Source of the DNA: Arachnopeziza araneosa
Taxonomy: Eukaryota > Ascomycota > Leotiomycetes > Helotiales > Arachnopezizaceae
Assembly: GCA_003988855.1 (NCBI GenBank)
Contig: QYAI01000013.1
Coordinates: 238,425-302,424 of the forward strand
Reading direction: 5' to 3'
DNA length: 64,000 nucleotides
Shown here: positions 49,523-59,724 of the stretch, in pieces
How the letters are laid out: every line of letters starts with the position of its first letter
Position numbering within the stretch: position 1 is the first letter of the stretch
Made by a program: the position numbers and the translations under genes
The notes under the pieces: model-generated
The model's input: the letters and a program-made list of their open reading frames with translations, nothing else
Database searches by the model: none
Told to the model about the DNA's origin: nothing

Positions 49523-50664
49523 TCACGACCTCTTGAAAAGCAGAATCGCAAGCGCGCTTCCACTTCTCACCGATTCCACTCCCCCGAGTGCCTCCCTCAG
49601 CTCCTTCACATACACCGAGACACAATCCTGATCCGTCCCCACCAGATCAGGATGTGCAGCTCTCCACCGAGTCACCATACTTGCTGTCCCTATCCAGCCC
49701 TCGATCTGATCGAGACTCACTTCATCGCCTCCCCCAAAGAAGTCTTTACCATCGCTCAGCTTGCCATCTCGGTCATATTCGATCCTGACAAACTTTGACT
49801 CGGGAAACTCTGGGACTGCCGGATCCACAGTCCATGGTGTGGGTAGACTGTCATACCTAGCAATTGTCGAGTCAGCCATTGCCGATTCTAGTTTCGACGA
49901 GGAGAGAGACTACTTTCTTGCTCCTATCTTCACTTACATGTCTCTTGAGAGGCGGTTGCCTTTGGTCTCATATGGCGCGAGGGTATCTCTTTCGAAGCGG
50001 AAGAAGACTCTCTGGACCTCCTCTGCATTTGGGGTGGCCGGATCTGGGTTCACATTAGCTTCCCCAATCTATCCAACGACGGAAATGCATACCACAAAAC
50101 GAAGAGGCTAAACGAATCATCAGCCATTGAACCACGTCGAATCATTGATTGCCACTAACCGTAAGTCCAAAAGGCAATAGTCCCTCCAGGTTTAACAACC
50201 TTGGCTGCCTCAGCATAAAACTTGTCCATATCAAACCAATGTGCCTATGAGCATTAGAAACAAGTAGGAACCTCTTCACCTGTACTCACAGCCATAGCAG
50301 CAATCAATAAATCCACACTCCCTTCTTGAAGATTTTCAATCTCTGAGATTTTCTCAGCAGGTGCCACAACATAGTTAATATCCTTCCCAGCTTTCGTCTT
50401 TCCTCCTAAGCCCTTCGCAGCCTCGATCATGGATTCGCCAGGGTCAGCTCCCACCGCCTCATTGAAAGAGAGAGCAATATCGCGGGTAGCATTTCCAGGA
50501 CCACAGCCGACGTCTAGGACAAGATCAAACCGTCCTCCTGTAGAAACATGATGGTGGAGAACGTGATTGTAGAGCGCTTCACTGTAAGAGAGACGGTGCG
50601 TCGCATAGATTTTGGCCTGGTCAGCCGAATAGCTCTGGAACGTAGGATCAGAGACTTCTGACAT
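49523..50664 (-). CDS. SAM-dependent methyltransferase (Crg1 / trans-aconitate type)
   Basis: Exons 50664-50290, 50244-50160, 50107-50093, 50043-49938 and 49856-49523 sum to 915 nt (304 residues). A class I methyltransferase: motif I LVLDVGCGPGNATRDIA, the acidic loop VGADPGESMIEAA, INYVVAPAEKI, the post-I strand SVDLLIAAMAAHWFDMDKFY and VVKPGGTIAFWTY. These features and the segments PATPNAEEVQRVFFRF and LPTPWTVDPAVPEF match fungal homologues of yeast Crg1 and Tmt1. A likely substrate is a small organic acid or a lipid-interacting toxin, but this is not visible. The third exon is a 15-nt microexon (ASSFC); it is needed to hold phase between WTY and DPATPN. A 31-bp tandem duplication lies 240-300 bp upstream of the start. 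Confidence 0.85.
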
Positions 50665-50900
50665 GTTGTACAGATTTTCCGATGAACCAAAGACAGCTTT
50701 CTGTTTTTATGGCGTTGAGTTTCTGGCTCTCTGAATCTTTTAAATAATCTTGTGCACGGCACGTCACGCACACGAATGAGAGAGCAAGTACCGCCGAAAA
50801 GCGGTCCTTCGGTCGGCAACAGAAAACTACAGGTGCCTGAAATTGACGAGATAATGCTTTGACTCATTCTGTCCTCCTTTATCTTTCTGAAAATCGGAGT

Positions 50901-50962
50901 CATCTTTACGAAGGCAGTCGGCATTGAAAATCATCTTTACGAAGGCAGACGGCATTGAAAAT
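50901..50962. repeat. 31-bp tandem duplication
   Basis: Two adjacent 31-bp copies beginning CATCTTTACGAAGGCAG and ending CATTGAAAAT, differing at one base (T/A). Located upstream of the methyltransferase start. Confidence 0.9.
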
Positions 50963-51898
50963 CATCCAGCTTGCTAAGCGAGACACTCTCAAAGAATTAT
51001 ACTCGCCAGGAAAGCAATCAAGATAAAACATGGCAATAGTTTATCAATACAAAATCGATATCCAGTGATGGCTTAGCCTCTCTTTAGTCCTCTGGACGAG
51101 ATTCTACAATACGTTAGTGTTGTTGTGTCGTGCTGCGCAATTTTCAGTACGTGGAGATTTTGAGTGCTCTTCAGTCTTATGCAGATGAATGGTTTTCAAT
51201 GCCGGCTGCCAGGGGACGGCGCAGGGTCAAGTACAATTCGGGGAGGTTGACTTACCGAGACTCACTTCCCTCGGCCACATTCGAAGCCCTCAACTTCCGT
51301 CAAGACTTTCCCTCGAGTCGACCAAATACAGCAGTAGCCTCCGAATCATAGGTTTTCCAACTGCAAACCAATATGATGGTGACCAGCAGATATCCTGTCC
51401 AAGCTACCAGATAATCCTGATACCGTGGAACATGTGAGACGACGCAAACCCTCTTTGATATCCCGGCCGCTCCATTTCCCACGACGCCTTTTCCGTCCGA
51501 TGTCGATTTGGGATTGCAGGTTTTTCACCGCCGGAACCAAGTCACATATCTCGTCAATCTTCCACACAGAGCCCATCAAGATGTGGTTAAGAGTGGCTTT
51601 GGTCGTACTGGCTGCAGATGTGCAGCGGTGGCAGTCGTCTCCGACAATCCTGGGCCTTGAAAGTCCTGTTCTCAGGAGTCATCTAATTAGACAATCAATG
51701 TTCGCCTTCGTTTGGTCCTTTTATCCTCTCCTTCGGGTCAAACGTGTCTCAATATCGAAGAGAGGCTGTGTCCCGGTGCAGAGATTCCATAATCAAGACC
51801 AATGTACGTTTGGGAAGGAGGAATTCGGTGAAAACGGCGATTTTATTATGAGCATCTATCCTACCAGGGTAATGCACGATCCTCGAACCAGAGAATAG

Positions 51899-51920
51899 AC
51901 TCTCTCTCTCTCTCTCTCTC
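51899..51920. repeat. TC dinucleotide microsatellite
   Basis: About eleven TC units just beyond the 3' end of the repeat-protein gene. Confidence 0.85.
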
Positions 51921-51968
51921 GTCTGATCTTCTCAGACTCGTCACTCTCCATCAATCAAACAGTCCTAC

Positions 51969-53504
51969 CTACAATCCCATCTTTGCCTCCATGCCCATCC
52001 GGGCAAACTCGAAGAGTTCAATAGCCTCCTGCATGCGACCCTCCTTGATGTATCTTTGAGTGACGGGACTGGTGTGGAACTCGCGGTCAACTTGCTCCCT
52101 GAACACCGCCAGCTCCTTCTCCTTCTCCATCGTCCTTTCTTCAGCCGCGGTCAGGGTCCATCGCTCAGCGGAGATGGGTAAAACAGTGGGGTAGTTGGGG
52201 ACGAATCTGCCCTTGAACTTGTCGGATACCTTTTTCGCTGGGTTTGGGACGAAGGGGTACCAGCTTGGTTGGGTATAGGCTACTTCCTCATCTCCCATCT
52301 CTCCGTCGTCTTCTTCGTCGTCTTCTGCGTCATCTTCTTCATCTTCCTCAAGTTCCTCGGTTGTCGATTGTGGAGAGTTTGGTTCGATGATGGGACTCTT
52401 GGCTGCGGAAACAATGTCATTATTTGGCTCATCAGCAGCAGTACCCTTGGGTGTTGAGACAATGACGTTATTGGACTCATTAGCAGCAGCGTCCTTACGT
52501 GATGAGACAATGGCGTTATTAGACTCGTGAACAGCAGCGCCTTTGGGTGATGAGACAATGGCGTTGTTGGACTCGTGAACAGCAGCACTTTTGGGTGATG
52601 AAGCAATGACATTATTGGATTCATCAACAACAGTGCCTTTTGGTGATGAAGCAGTGACATTATTGGATTCATCAACAGCAGTGCCTTTTGGTGATGCATC
52701 AATGGCGTTATTGGATGCAGAGACAATGGTGCTCCCATTTACTCTTCCAGTCTTGATCGTGATGATAAACTTTCGCTTTTTAGAAGCAGGTTCTTCCTTT
52801 GCTGGCTCCTTGCTCTTTCTCTTCTTGGTGACAGGCTCAGCAACAACTTTTGTTGCTTTCTGGGATTTCTTGGCCACCGATTTCTCTCGCTCAGCTTGCA
52901 ACATATCAGGCTCAGCAGCAGCCTGCTTTCCCTTCTGAGGTTTCTTGGCGACTTGTTTTTTCTTCTTGGCTTCTTCCTCCTTGACTTTCGGCTTCTTGAC
53001 TACTGGCTTCTTGGCTTCTTCCTCCTTGATTTCCGGCTTCTCGACTACTGGCTTCTCGACTACTGGCTTCTCGACTACTGGCTTCTCGACTACTTGCTTC
53101 TTGACTTCCGGTTTCTTGACTTCTGGCTTCTTGACTTCTGGCTTCTTGACTTCTGCTTTCTTGACTTCTTCCTTCTTGACTATTGGAGGGACTCGAACAC
53201 GGGTGGACCGACGAGGAGGCTCAGAAGAAGGGTTCTTGGAAGTACCTCTCTTGGCTCGAGTCTTCTTGGTTTCGACTGCCAAAGCCCAGTCACAGTCGTC
53301 AACATTTCCGCCGTGATCTCCATCAGCAGAGAAATTTGCCATACAGCTCTTGCAGACTTGGCGACCACACATGGTACAACGTTGTAGGACACTTATGTTG
53401 AGGCTATCCTTGGGACAGTGGTCGCATCTAGCCGTATGCATACGAATCGGCGTCCAATCGTTGTGTTTGGCAACATACGAGGGTGCAATAGAGGAAGAAG
53501 CCAT
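51969..53504 (-). CDS. Cys-rich protein with VKKPE and ESNN tandem repeats
   Basis: Single exon, 511 residues, not recognised by name. The N terminus has a zinc-binding pattern (CDHC at 27-30, CTMC at 43-46, CKSC at 51-54, then His64 and Cys71), spaced as in FYVE/RING-like treble-clef modules. A basic Arg/Pro stretch follows (EPPRRSTRVRVPP). Residues about 113-167 are a short tandem repeat of VKKPE changing to VEKPV. Basic KKRKSKE and KKRKF patches suggest nuclear import. Residues 262-373 are seven 16-residue repeats of the type ESNNxIxSSPKGxAV. An acidic run (EEDEEDDAEDDEEDDGE) precedes a C-terminal globular-looking part (WYPFVPNPAKKVSDKFKGRFVPNYPTVLP, in parts; ELAVFREQVDREFHTSPV) that is probably conserved. 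Function unknown; a chromatin or nuclear role is a guess. Confidence 0.7.
   Translation of the reverse strand: MASSSIAPSYVAKHNDWTPIRMHTARCDHCPKDSLNISVLQRCTMCGRQVCKSCMANFSADGDHGGNVDDCDWALAVETKKTRAKRGTSKNPSSEPPRRSTRVRVPPIVKKEEVKKAEVKKPEVKKPEVKKPEVKKQVVEKPVVEKPVVEKPVVEKPEIKEEEAKKPVVKKPKVKEEEAKKKKQVAKKPQKGKQAAAEPDMLQAEREKSVAKKSQKATKVVAEPVTKKRKSKEPAKEEPASKKRKFIITIKTGRVNGSTIVSASNNAIDASPKGTAVDESNNVTASSPKGTVVDESNNVIASSPKSAAVHESNNAIVSSPKGAAVHESNNAIVSSRKDAAANESNNVIVSTPKGTAADEPNNDIVSAAKSPIIEPNSPQSTTEELEEDEEDDAEDDEEDDGEMGDEEVAYTQPSWYPFVPNPAKKVSDKFKGRFVPNYPTVLPISAERWTLTAAEERTMEKEKELAVFREQVDREFHTSPVTQRYIKEGRMQEAIELFEFARMGMEAKMGL
52386..52721 (-). repeat. 48-bp minisatellite, seven units, coding
   Basis: Seven in-frame 48-bp units encoding 16 residues each, with core ESNN and SPKG; outer units are most diverged (SASNNAID, DEPNNDIV), the inner ones nearly identical, as expected for unequal crossing-over. 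Confidence 0.85.
53004..53168 (-). repeat. 15-bp coding tandem repeat (VKKPE / VEKPV)
   Basis: Repeated 15-bp units encoding five residues, first EVKKP then VVEKP, and finally diverged copies (EIKEE, PVVKK). Entirely in frame in the Cys-rich protein gene. Confidence 0.85.
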
Positions 53505-55769
53505 TTTGTGGTTCGGAAGTCTGGCTTATGATTGTATGACTATTGGTGGAAGCTTGTGAATCCAAGAATTTGATGTTGGGAGAGAAAAAGAGTCGAAGGT
53601 GCGCTCGTGAAAGTTCACGAGATGAACAAAACTCAAACGTGCGCTCGTGAAAACTGGAAAGAAGTCTTGCTAGTTTGGAGAACAAGATCAAACGTGCGCT
53701 CGTGACAGCTCACAGGAAACCTTAGTGCTGATGGATGAGCAAGTGTTGAAGGGTTGATTGTGAAATTCTGCCACAGTCTCAACTTTGAGGGTGAGGCCAG
53801 AGTCAAAAGTACGTTTGTAAAGCTCACGAGAAGTTTTGATCTTGACGGATGAAGAAAGAGTTTGAGTGTAGGAGTGTAAGGTCTGTGACGATGGTTGATC
53901 CTGACAGACAAGCAGGAGTTGAAGGTGCGTTTGTGAATTTTGTGGAAATTGTTCAAGAAAGATGGAGAGGTGAGAGAAAGGAACGATTCTTATACCTCGG
54001 ACTCAAAATCATTCACTTGCACCTGTGTCGTTGCTATTGTGGCACTCTTTTATAACCCTTGAATCCCCGTAATCTCTTCCTATTGTGCCCAGATAATATT
54101 CCCATCGAGCTTGGCAAGTTGCAATTTCCTGTTGTTCTGGGTTCTGATCCGAGGAGCAGTATTCTCGCCTCGCGATTATTTTACCTACCTTCTCTACCTA
54201 GGTAGACCTAGATCCTCTATCAAACCATCGTCATTCAATCTACCCATTCTAGAATCGTGTCAAAAGTGCGAGTATAGAAAATTACAAGGATAGAAGCTGC
54301 TTGTGAAATGGGTTTTGAAGATGCTAGCATGAGTGCTGTGTTTATTGGGGAGTATCAAAGGTGCGACCGTAAATTCACGTGTAGATTTTGTTTGCTGTGA
54401 TAAAAGTGTGCGATCAAGATGGTCTCTGAGAGTAGCGGGGAAAACGTAAAGGCGAACACAAGGCTGGCATAGAAAGATGACTTGGAAACAGCAGATGTTT
54501 AAGGACGAGCTTATGCAGCGTAGATCCTACCCTTCTCCTGATAATCTTCAAATTTTGTTCTTTTCGTCACGTCCATTTCCGTGAAAAATATTGCGGCTAT
54601 TATCGAGCAGCCGCTTTCATTGTACCTGTCTTCGATGCCAGTACGAAGGGGCCCATTTCATTTTGTTACTTGGAAAGGACAGGAAGACTGATCCTAACCA
54701 CCAGTGTTCGTGCGATCGGGGTTAATGTACAAATTTAAAGGTAGTGAGTGGTATTCGCACTTTCGCAACATGCATTTCAGTCAAGGGTCAGAACACACTG
54801 TAATTCTCAGTCTAGAAAAAGTTTCAAGGTATTGGCAATGAACTCAACGAGCTTATTAGTTATAAGAAGAAATTCCAGTCGACCGCTTTAACTAATCGGA
54901 CACCCAAAAATGTGTGAGAAAGGTGATGAGACACCTACAGAAACTCACATCCTTGATCCACCTGGGCTTAGGTTTTATCTGAATTCATACCTGTGGGTAT
55001 ATTTATAATATTTTCATTCGGGTATGTTTATATAGTTTGTGTGTGTATCATCGCTAAATTTTTGGGTATTTTGTTGACATCTCGTCTTAGTCTCGCTTAA
55101 CCCCCTCCATTTTTAAGTCGCGAAGACAATAAGAGCTGGCTAAATAAATGGCGTATCCAAGGACGTCGGTTGTGTTGAAAGAAAAAGAACCAATATTCTA
55201 CCATCAGATACACCTGTTGAATGGTGATCTGAGAGCGGAAGTATCTCTTGAGCTTGAGAGATTTGGTCTCATGCTTGTAAGGGTACTTCCTGGACATCTC
55301 ATCAAAACCAGGGCTCTGTGAGTCTGTTTTGATGTCTCTAACATAGCTACTGTTCGGGAGGAATTACAATCTTGAGAACTAGATTGCTTTCTCATGAAGA
55401 CAATCAGGACCAGACTTCTGGACCTTGGAGAAGGTCGAAATATAAGATGACGAGAGATTACAAGAGTCTCAATGAGGGATTTGTTCTTGGATATGGGTAC
55501 GATGGTCCTATTTGATCTCATCTGCCGTATGCAGGTGAGAAAATAAAATGCTGTAACTTTACGTAGCGGAATAGCAAGCCAAGTGACACCGAGGCAAGGT
55601 TAAGCGAAGAGCAGATAGGGGAAAGATCCCCCGCTTATGTGGCGTTCACAACCCAGCTTCCCCGCAGTTTGACTGCCCTCGCCATTTCCCCGGACTTTCT
55701 TCGTACTTCATCATCCTCCTGTAACACAATATTTCTCTGATTCCTGCAGCTTGCTTCAAAATCATAACA
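53505..55769. other. 2.3 kb divergent intergenic region
   Basis: Lies between the Cys-rich protein gene (minus) and the CoA ligase gene (plus). The left 900 bp hold the dispersed repeat family; the rest is AT-rich with no supportable gene. A CCTAGGTAG motif cluster occurs near 54190-54215. Confidence 0.5.
53592..54390. repeat. Dispersed degenerate repeat family upstream of the repeat-protein gene
   Basis: At least seven copies, all in one orientation, of a roughly 30-bp element with plus-strand consensus TCRAARGTGCGYTYGTGAA followed by RYTCACGAG. Core positions begin near 53593, 53633, 53688, 53802, 53918, 54259 and 54355. The first copy includes the inverted repeat CTCGTGAA-AG-TTCACGAG. Copies are separated by unrelated sequence of uneven length. 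They lie 90-890 bp upstream of the Cys-rich protein start. Minus-strand reading gives RTFD-type peptides, but in all three frames and with 1-nt indels. Confidence 0.75.
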
Positions 55770-57814
55770 ATGGGCTACTTTGCGGCTGAGACACACCATC
55801 CAATACCAACAAAGGACCTCTTGTCTTGGATATTCGACGATCCTCAATTTGATCAAGATGAACCTGTAAGTTGCTTCGGGAAACAATGTCAATCAAGTCT
55901 GACACCATTTCACAGATATACATTGATGCCAAGAACCCGTCGAACTCAATCTCCTCAAATCAGGCTCGAGTTTTGATTAGGAAACTTGTAGCTGGATTCC
56001 ATGCAGCTGGCTTAAGGAAAGACGATTGCGTCTGCATCCATTCTTTCAACGACGTAAGTTGCTCAGAGCTCCTCAGACGTAAGCAACTAAATGTAGATCT
56101 TCAGATATATTACTCCATTCTCTTCCTCGGCATAATCGCCGCTGGGGGAATCTTTGCTGGAACAAACCCATCTTATACACCATTTGAATTGACACATCAT
56201 ATCAAAACATCTCAGACTAAGTTCTTGATCTGTGAGCCTGAATTGTTGAAGAATACTCTGGCGGCTGCTGAAGAATGCGCCATTCCAGCAAGCAATATTT
56301 GGATCTTTGATATTCTAGGTTTGGTGCCTGAAGGGTTCAGATCATGGAAAGACTTGCTGGGTCACGGAGAAGAGGACTGGGAAAGATTCGACGACGAACA
56401 GACTTGCAAAGAGCTTACTGCCGCGAGGTTATTCAGTAGCGGTACAACTGGACTACCGAAAGCTGCGATATTATCACATCACAATTTCATTTCTCAGCAT
56501 ACTCTAACACAAGAACTTGTGGAGAAACCTTGGAGAGTGTGTAAATTAAAGACTCCGCGTAATAGAAGCTGATTCTCAGCAGACAAGACGACTCCTCTCT
56601 CTCCCAATGTTCCACGCGGCTTGCGTTCCAGGCAAGTAGTGAACGTATTTGAGAAATGAAACTTACAAAAGACAGTGGCTCATACAACACCTCTACGATC
56701 CGGCCAAGTGTCTGTGGTAATGAGACGCTTTGAACTGGAACCATTTCTCTCTAATGTCGCAAAGTTCAAGATCAATGAGTTCGGCATCGTTCCACCAATT
56801 GCCATTGCTATCATCATGTGTGGGTTGACAGACAGATATTCCTTAGCCTCAATGAAAGCTATAACGATCGGGGCCGCGCCTCTAGGGAAAGACTCCCAAG
56901 ACAGGCTTAGGAACTTGCTTCCTCCTGGCACCTTAGTTAACCAGGTTTGGGGAATGACGGAGACTTCTTGCGTGGCTGCTATGTTTCATTATCCCATAGA
57001 TGATTCTACTGGCAGTGTGGGCTTTATATTGCCTAACTTAGATGCTAAGTATGAGATTCCTCCATTCAAACACCGTGATCTAATTTAAATTTCAGGATTA
57101 TTGACGATGAAGGAAGAGACATAACCAGCTTCAATACCCGAGGTGAACTCTGCGTTCGGGGTCCAATCGTCATCAAAGGTTATTTCGAGAACCCAAAAGC
57201 AAATGCAGAATCTTTTGACAGCGAAGGCTTCTTCAAAACTGGCGACATTGTATACCGGGATGAGAAATCTAAGAAGTGGTACATCGTCGACAGGAAGAAA
57301 GAGCTTATTAAGGTTCGAGCCTTTCAGGTTGCGCCACCCGAGATTGAAACAGTACTACTGGGTCATCCCTTGATCGTTGATGCGGCAGTTATTGGAGTGA
57401 AGCTACCTGGCGATCCCAATTCAGAACATCCTAGAGCATATGTGGTGAAAAGACCTAGCCCAGAAAGTAAGAATCTTGATGAAGCTGCCGTGAAAAAATA
57501 TTGTGGAGAGAGGTTGGCAAAGTTTAAGGAACTGACAGGTAGGTTTGTCCCTGTTCCAATTCGATGATTTGAATATGCAAATTCCGGAGTTTGGGAGCAG
57601 TTCCAGGAGTGGTTCTAGGCCCGGCAGGCTTATATATCTTCCCTTCTTCAGAGCTCTGTTTTATTTTTCAGCTGTTTACAATGCTAATTTGATGGTTACA
57701 GGAGGTGTGAAGTTTGTGGATTCCATCCCAAAAAACGCAAGTGGGAAGATTCTAAAGAGAGTTCTAAGAGAGATCGCGAAGGGGGAGTTGGACGAAGGGA
57801 GAGCGAAATTGTAG
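55770..57814 (+). CDS. AMP-binding CoA ligase, 4-coumarate-CoA ligase-like, peroxisomal
   Basis: Exons 55770-55865, 55916-56053, 56105-56536, 56580-56631, 56676-57048, 57096-57538 and 57702-57814 give 548 residues. An ANL-superfamily ligase that activates a carboxylic acid as acyl-AMP and transfers it to CoA. The P-loop ARLFSSGTTGLPKAAILSHHN, the motif VWGMTETS, GELCVRGPIVIKGYF, the hinge EGFFKTGDIV and VDRKKELIKVRAFQVAPPEIE, and the C-terminal catalytic Lys in NASGKILKR are present. KVRAFQ replaces the commoner KYKGFQ. The protein ends GRAKL, a PTS1-type peroxisomal signal. The fourth intron starts with GC (CCAG|GCAAGT). The last intron is 163 nt. The substrate cannot be read; aryl acids or medium-chain fatty acids are typical. 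Confidence 0.85.
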
Positions 57815-58276
57815 AGAAATAAAGGTGCCACAGGGAGTTTTTAGACCAAGAAGAGCAATCTTGTTCAAGCACCAGAGCTGGGTAATTACTGTAAACAAAC
57901 TGTGAATTAAAGCGATTCAATGTCAAAGGTCAGATAGGCAATCAAAAATGAGCATGAATGAGGTCTCCAACAACGAAGGGTGGCCAGTCTGGAGCTCCTC
58001 TTCCCCGATTCAGGTTGAGATGTACAACTTTAAGGAGGAAAATGGCATGAAATTACAGGACGATGCTTTCTTTTTGAAGTAAAATAAAACAAATCCATGT
58101 TCTTGTGATGTCATTCCAAAGACTTGGCCTATTTTCCTTCTAAATAGATCCAGAACAACAATTGTGTGAGCTTTGTCAAAAACTGGGAGGATGGAACCAA
58201 CCTGAGCCTCGCCTCGCTAAACCTTCCCCAACACAAAACCTACATGCAACACGGCATCAGACAAACCACAAACACA
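57815..58276. other. Spacer between CoA ligase and Tls1-like gene
   Basis: 462 bp AT-rich; ligase 3' UTR and the promoter of the next gene. Nothing else seen. Confidence 0.45.
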
Positions 58277-59488
58277 ATGTCCTCCGATTCCACAGTCCTC
58301 TTCCGGCCCTCCAAAAAGCGTAAGATCTATCGCCAGCGCGATGCCAGCCCCGACCACTCAGCTCCGCCCGCTTCAACGCTACAGAGCCTTGACGAGCTCA
58401 TATCTTCAGCCTCGATCTCGGCCGGCGCGAACAAAGTAGAAGGAGTCGTAGTGCCGGTATCAGAAATCATCCGTCTTCGAAAGAATAAGAAGCGACTTGG
58501 CGGAGTAGAGTTTACAGCTTCCAGAGCTGGGATCAGAGATGGAGAGGGTGATGAGGACGAGAGAGGGACTGAAAGAGAGGACGAGGAGACACAGCCTGGC
58601 GGTCTGGCACCGAGGAGGTTTGCGCCACAGATGGGGATCGTGGGGGAAGCAGTAGATAGGCACATGTAAGTTGATCTGCATGTCCCGGAAACGAGAAAAG
58701 AGAGCGAATATGAGAAACAGTGACTGATATCTCAGGATGGCGTACATAGATTCCGAGATCGCAAAACGCCGAATACTTGAGTCACAGAACACAGATACAC
58801 AATCATATACAGAGACACAGACACATCCGCAGACCACACCCACAGTGCAATCTCCTGTTAGCAGAGAGGCCGCAGCTGTGAAGGGAGCTGGGGAGAAGAA
58901 TCCGCAGAAACAGCCAGCGACGCTAGGGAAGCTACAGGAGATAGACCTTGGTGACGAAGTTCGCGAGAGGAATAGAGAAGAGACGGAGCGGGCGAGGAGG
59001 AGGCTGGATGGGGAGACGGTGGTTGAGGAGGAGAAGAAGGGGAGTGGAAAGGTGAGGATTGGCCGGGACGGGAAACCTTGGAGAGGGAGGAAGAGGAGAG
59101 GGAGTGATGATGTCAAGAGGGATCAGTTGGTCGAGGCTGTTCTGAAAGAAAATAGACGTAAGCTCTCTTCTGTCTACTTTGTTCGACATTTTCGTTTACG
59201 ACATACTGACTGGTCGCTGCAGTGGAGATATACGACGAACCCATCAAAGAACCCGCATCTGTTAATGACAATCAGGCAGCAGATGATAGGATGGCAGAAG
59301 CGTTTAGGAAGGAGTTCATGGATGCAGTATCCGCTCGACAGAAGAAAAAGGCAGCTCCTGCTCAACCACCAAGTCGGAATGCGGCGGCTAAGAAGGAAGA
59401 AGAGCTTCTGAAAGGCCCAAAGTTGGGTGGCAGTAGGAGTGCACGGGCAGCAATGCGTGAGAACATTTTAAAAGCCGCGAAGAAGTAG
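58277..59488 (+). CDS. Tls1 / C9orf78 (HCA59) family splicing-associated protein
   Basis: Exons 58277-58665, 58736-59157 and 59223-59488 give 358 residues. S. pombe Tls1 and human C9orf78 bind the spliceosomal helicase Brr2 and affect splicing of a subset of introns, including shelterin transcripts in fission yeast. The start MSSDSTVLFRPSKKRKIYRQR is chosen over an upstream in-frame ATG because this N terminus is family-like. The conserved block is VSEIIRLRKNKKR, GGVEFTAS, RRFAPQMGIVGEAVDRHMMAYIDSEIAKRR in parts, and the C-terminal helix region DDRMAEAFRKEFMDAVSARQ. The charged middle (residues 190-265) is disordered. Convergent with the MBL-like gene, 236 bp away. Confidence 0.82.
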
Positions 59489-59724
59489 ATGGAGTGCTCT
59501 GTCATAATCCATGTTTCATTATCTACGAGTCCTAGTCTCGTCCTGGGTATCTCAGTATCAAACTTCTAATCCACAGTAAACTCCTTACTATGCCAAAAAT
59601 ATCCCTTACCAAAAAACGCCTATGAATCCTCATTACCGTGTACCTTCATGTTAGATGCCAGCAAGTATTCGAGTCATTCCAGATATAAAATAGCTCATCC
59701 AAGCATCGCTTATACCGCTATTTA

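Larger units (their letters stand above)
50665..51968. other. Methyltransferase promoter and spacer
   Basis: 1.3 kb. It contains the tandem duplication at 50901-50962 and a TC run at 51899-51920. Minus-strand frames at 51300-51579 include a hydrophobic helix (LVAWTGYLLVTIILVC) and could be a small gene or a decayed fragment, but no complete model can be built. Confidence 0.45.

Noticed and set aside
51300..51898. Possible small membrane-protein gene (minus) and 157-residue frame (plus)
   Set aside because: A hydrophobic helix is visible on the minus strand but no complete start-to-stop model with proper splice sites; the plus frame has no motif.
53428..53956. HERTF-containing minus-strand frames as a repeat-peptide (RiPP-like) precursor
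   Set aside because: The repeats fall in different frames with single-base indels, no signal peptide and no regular KR/Kex2-type spacing, so a processed-peptide gene is not supported.
55204..55521. 105-residue minus-strand frame upstream of the CoA ligase
   Set aside because: No motif and no exon partners; Ser/Arg-rich composition typical of chance frames.
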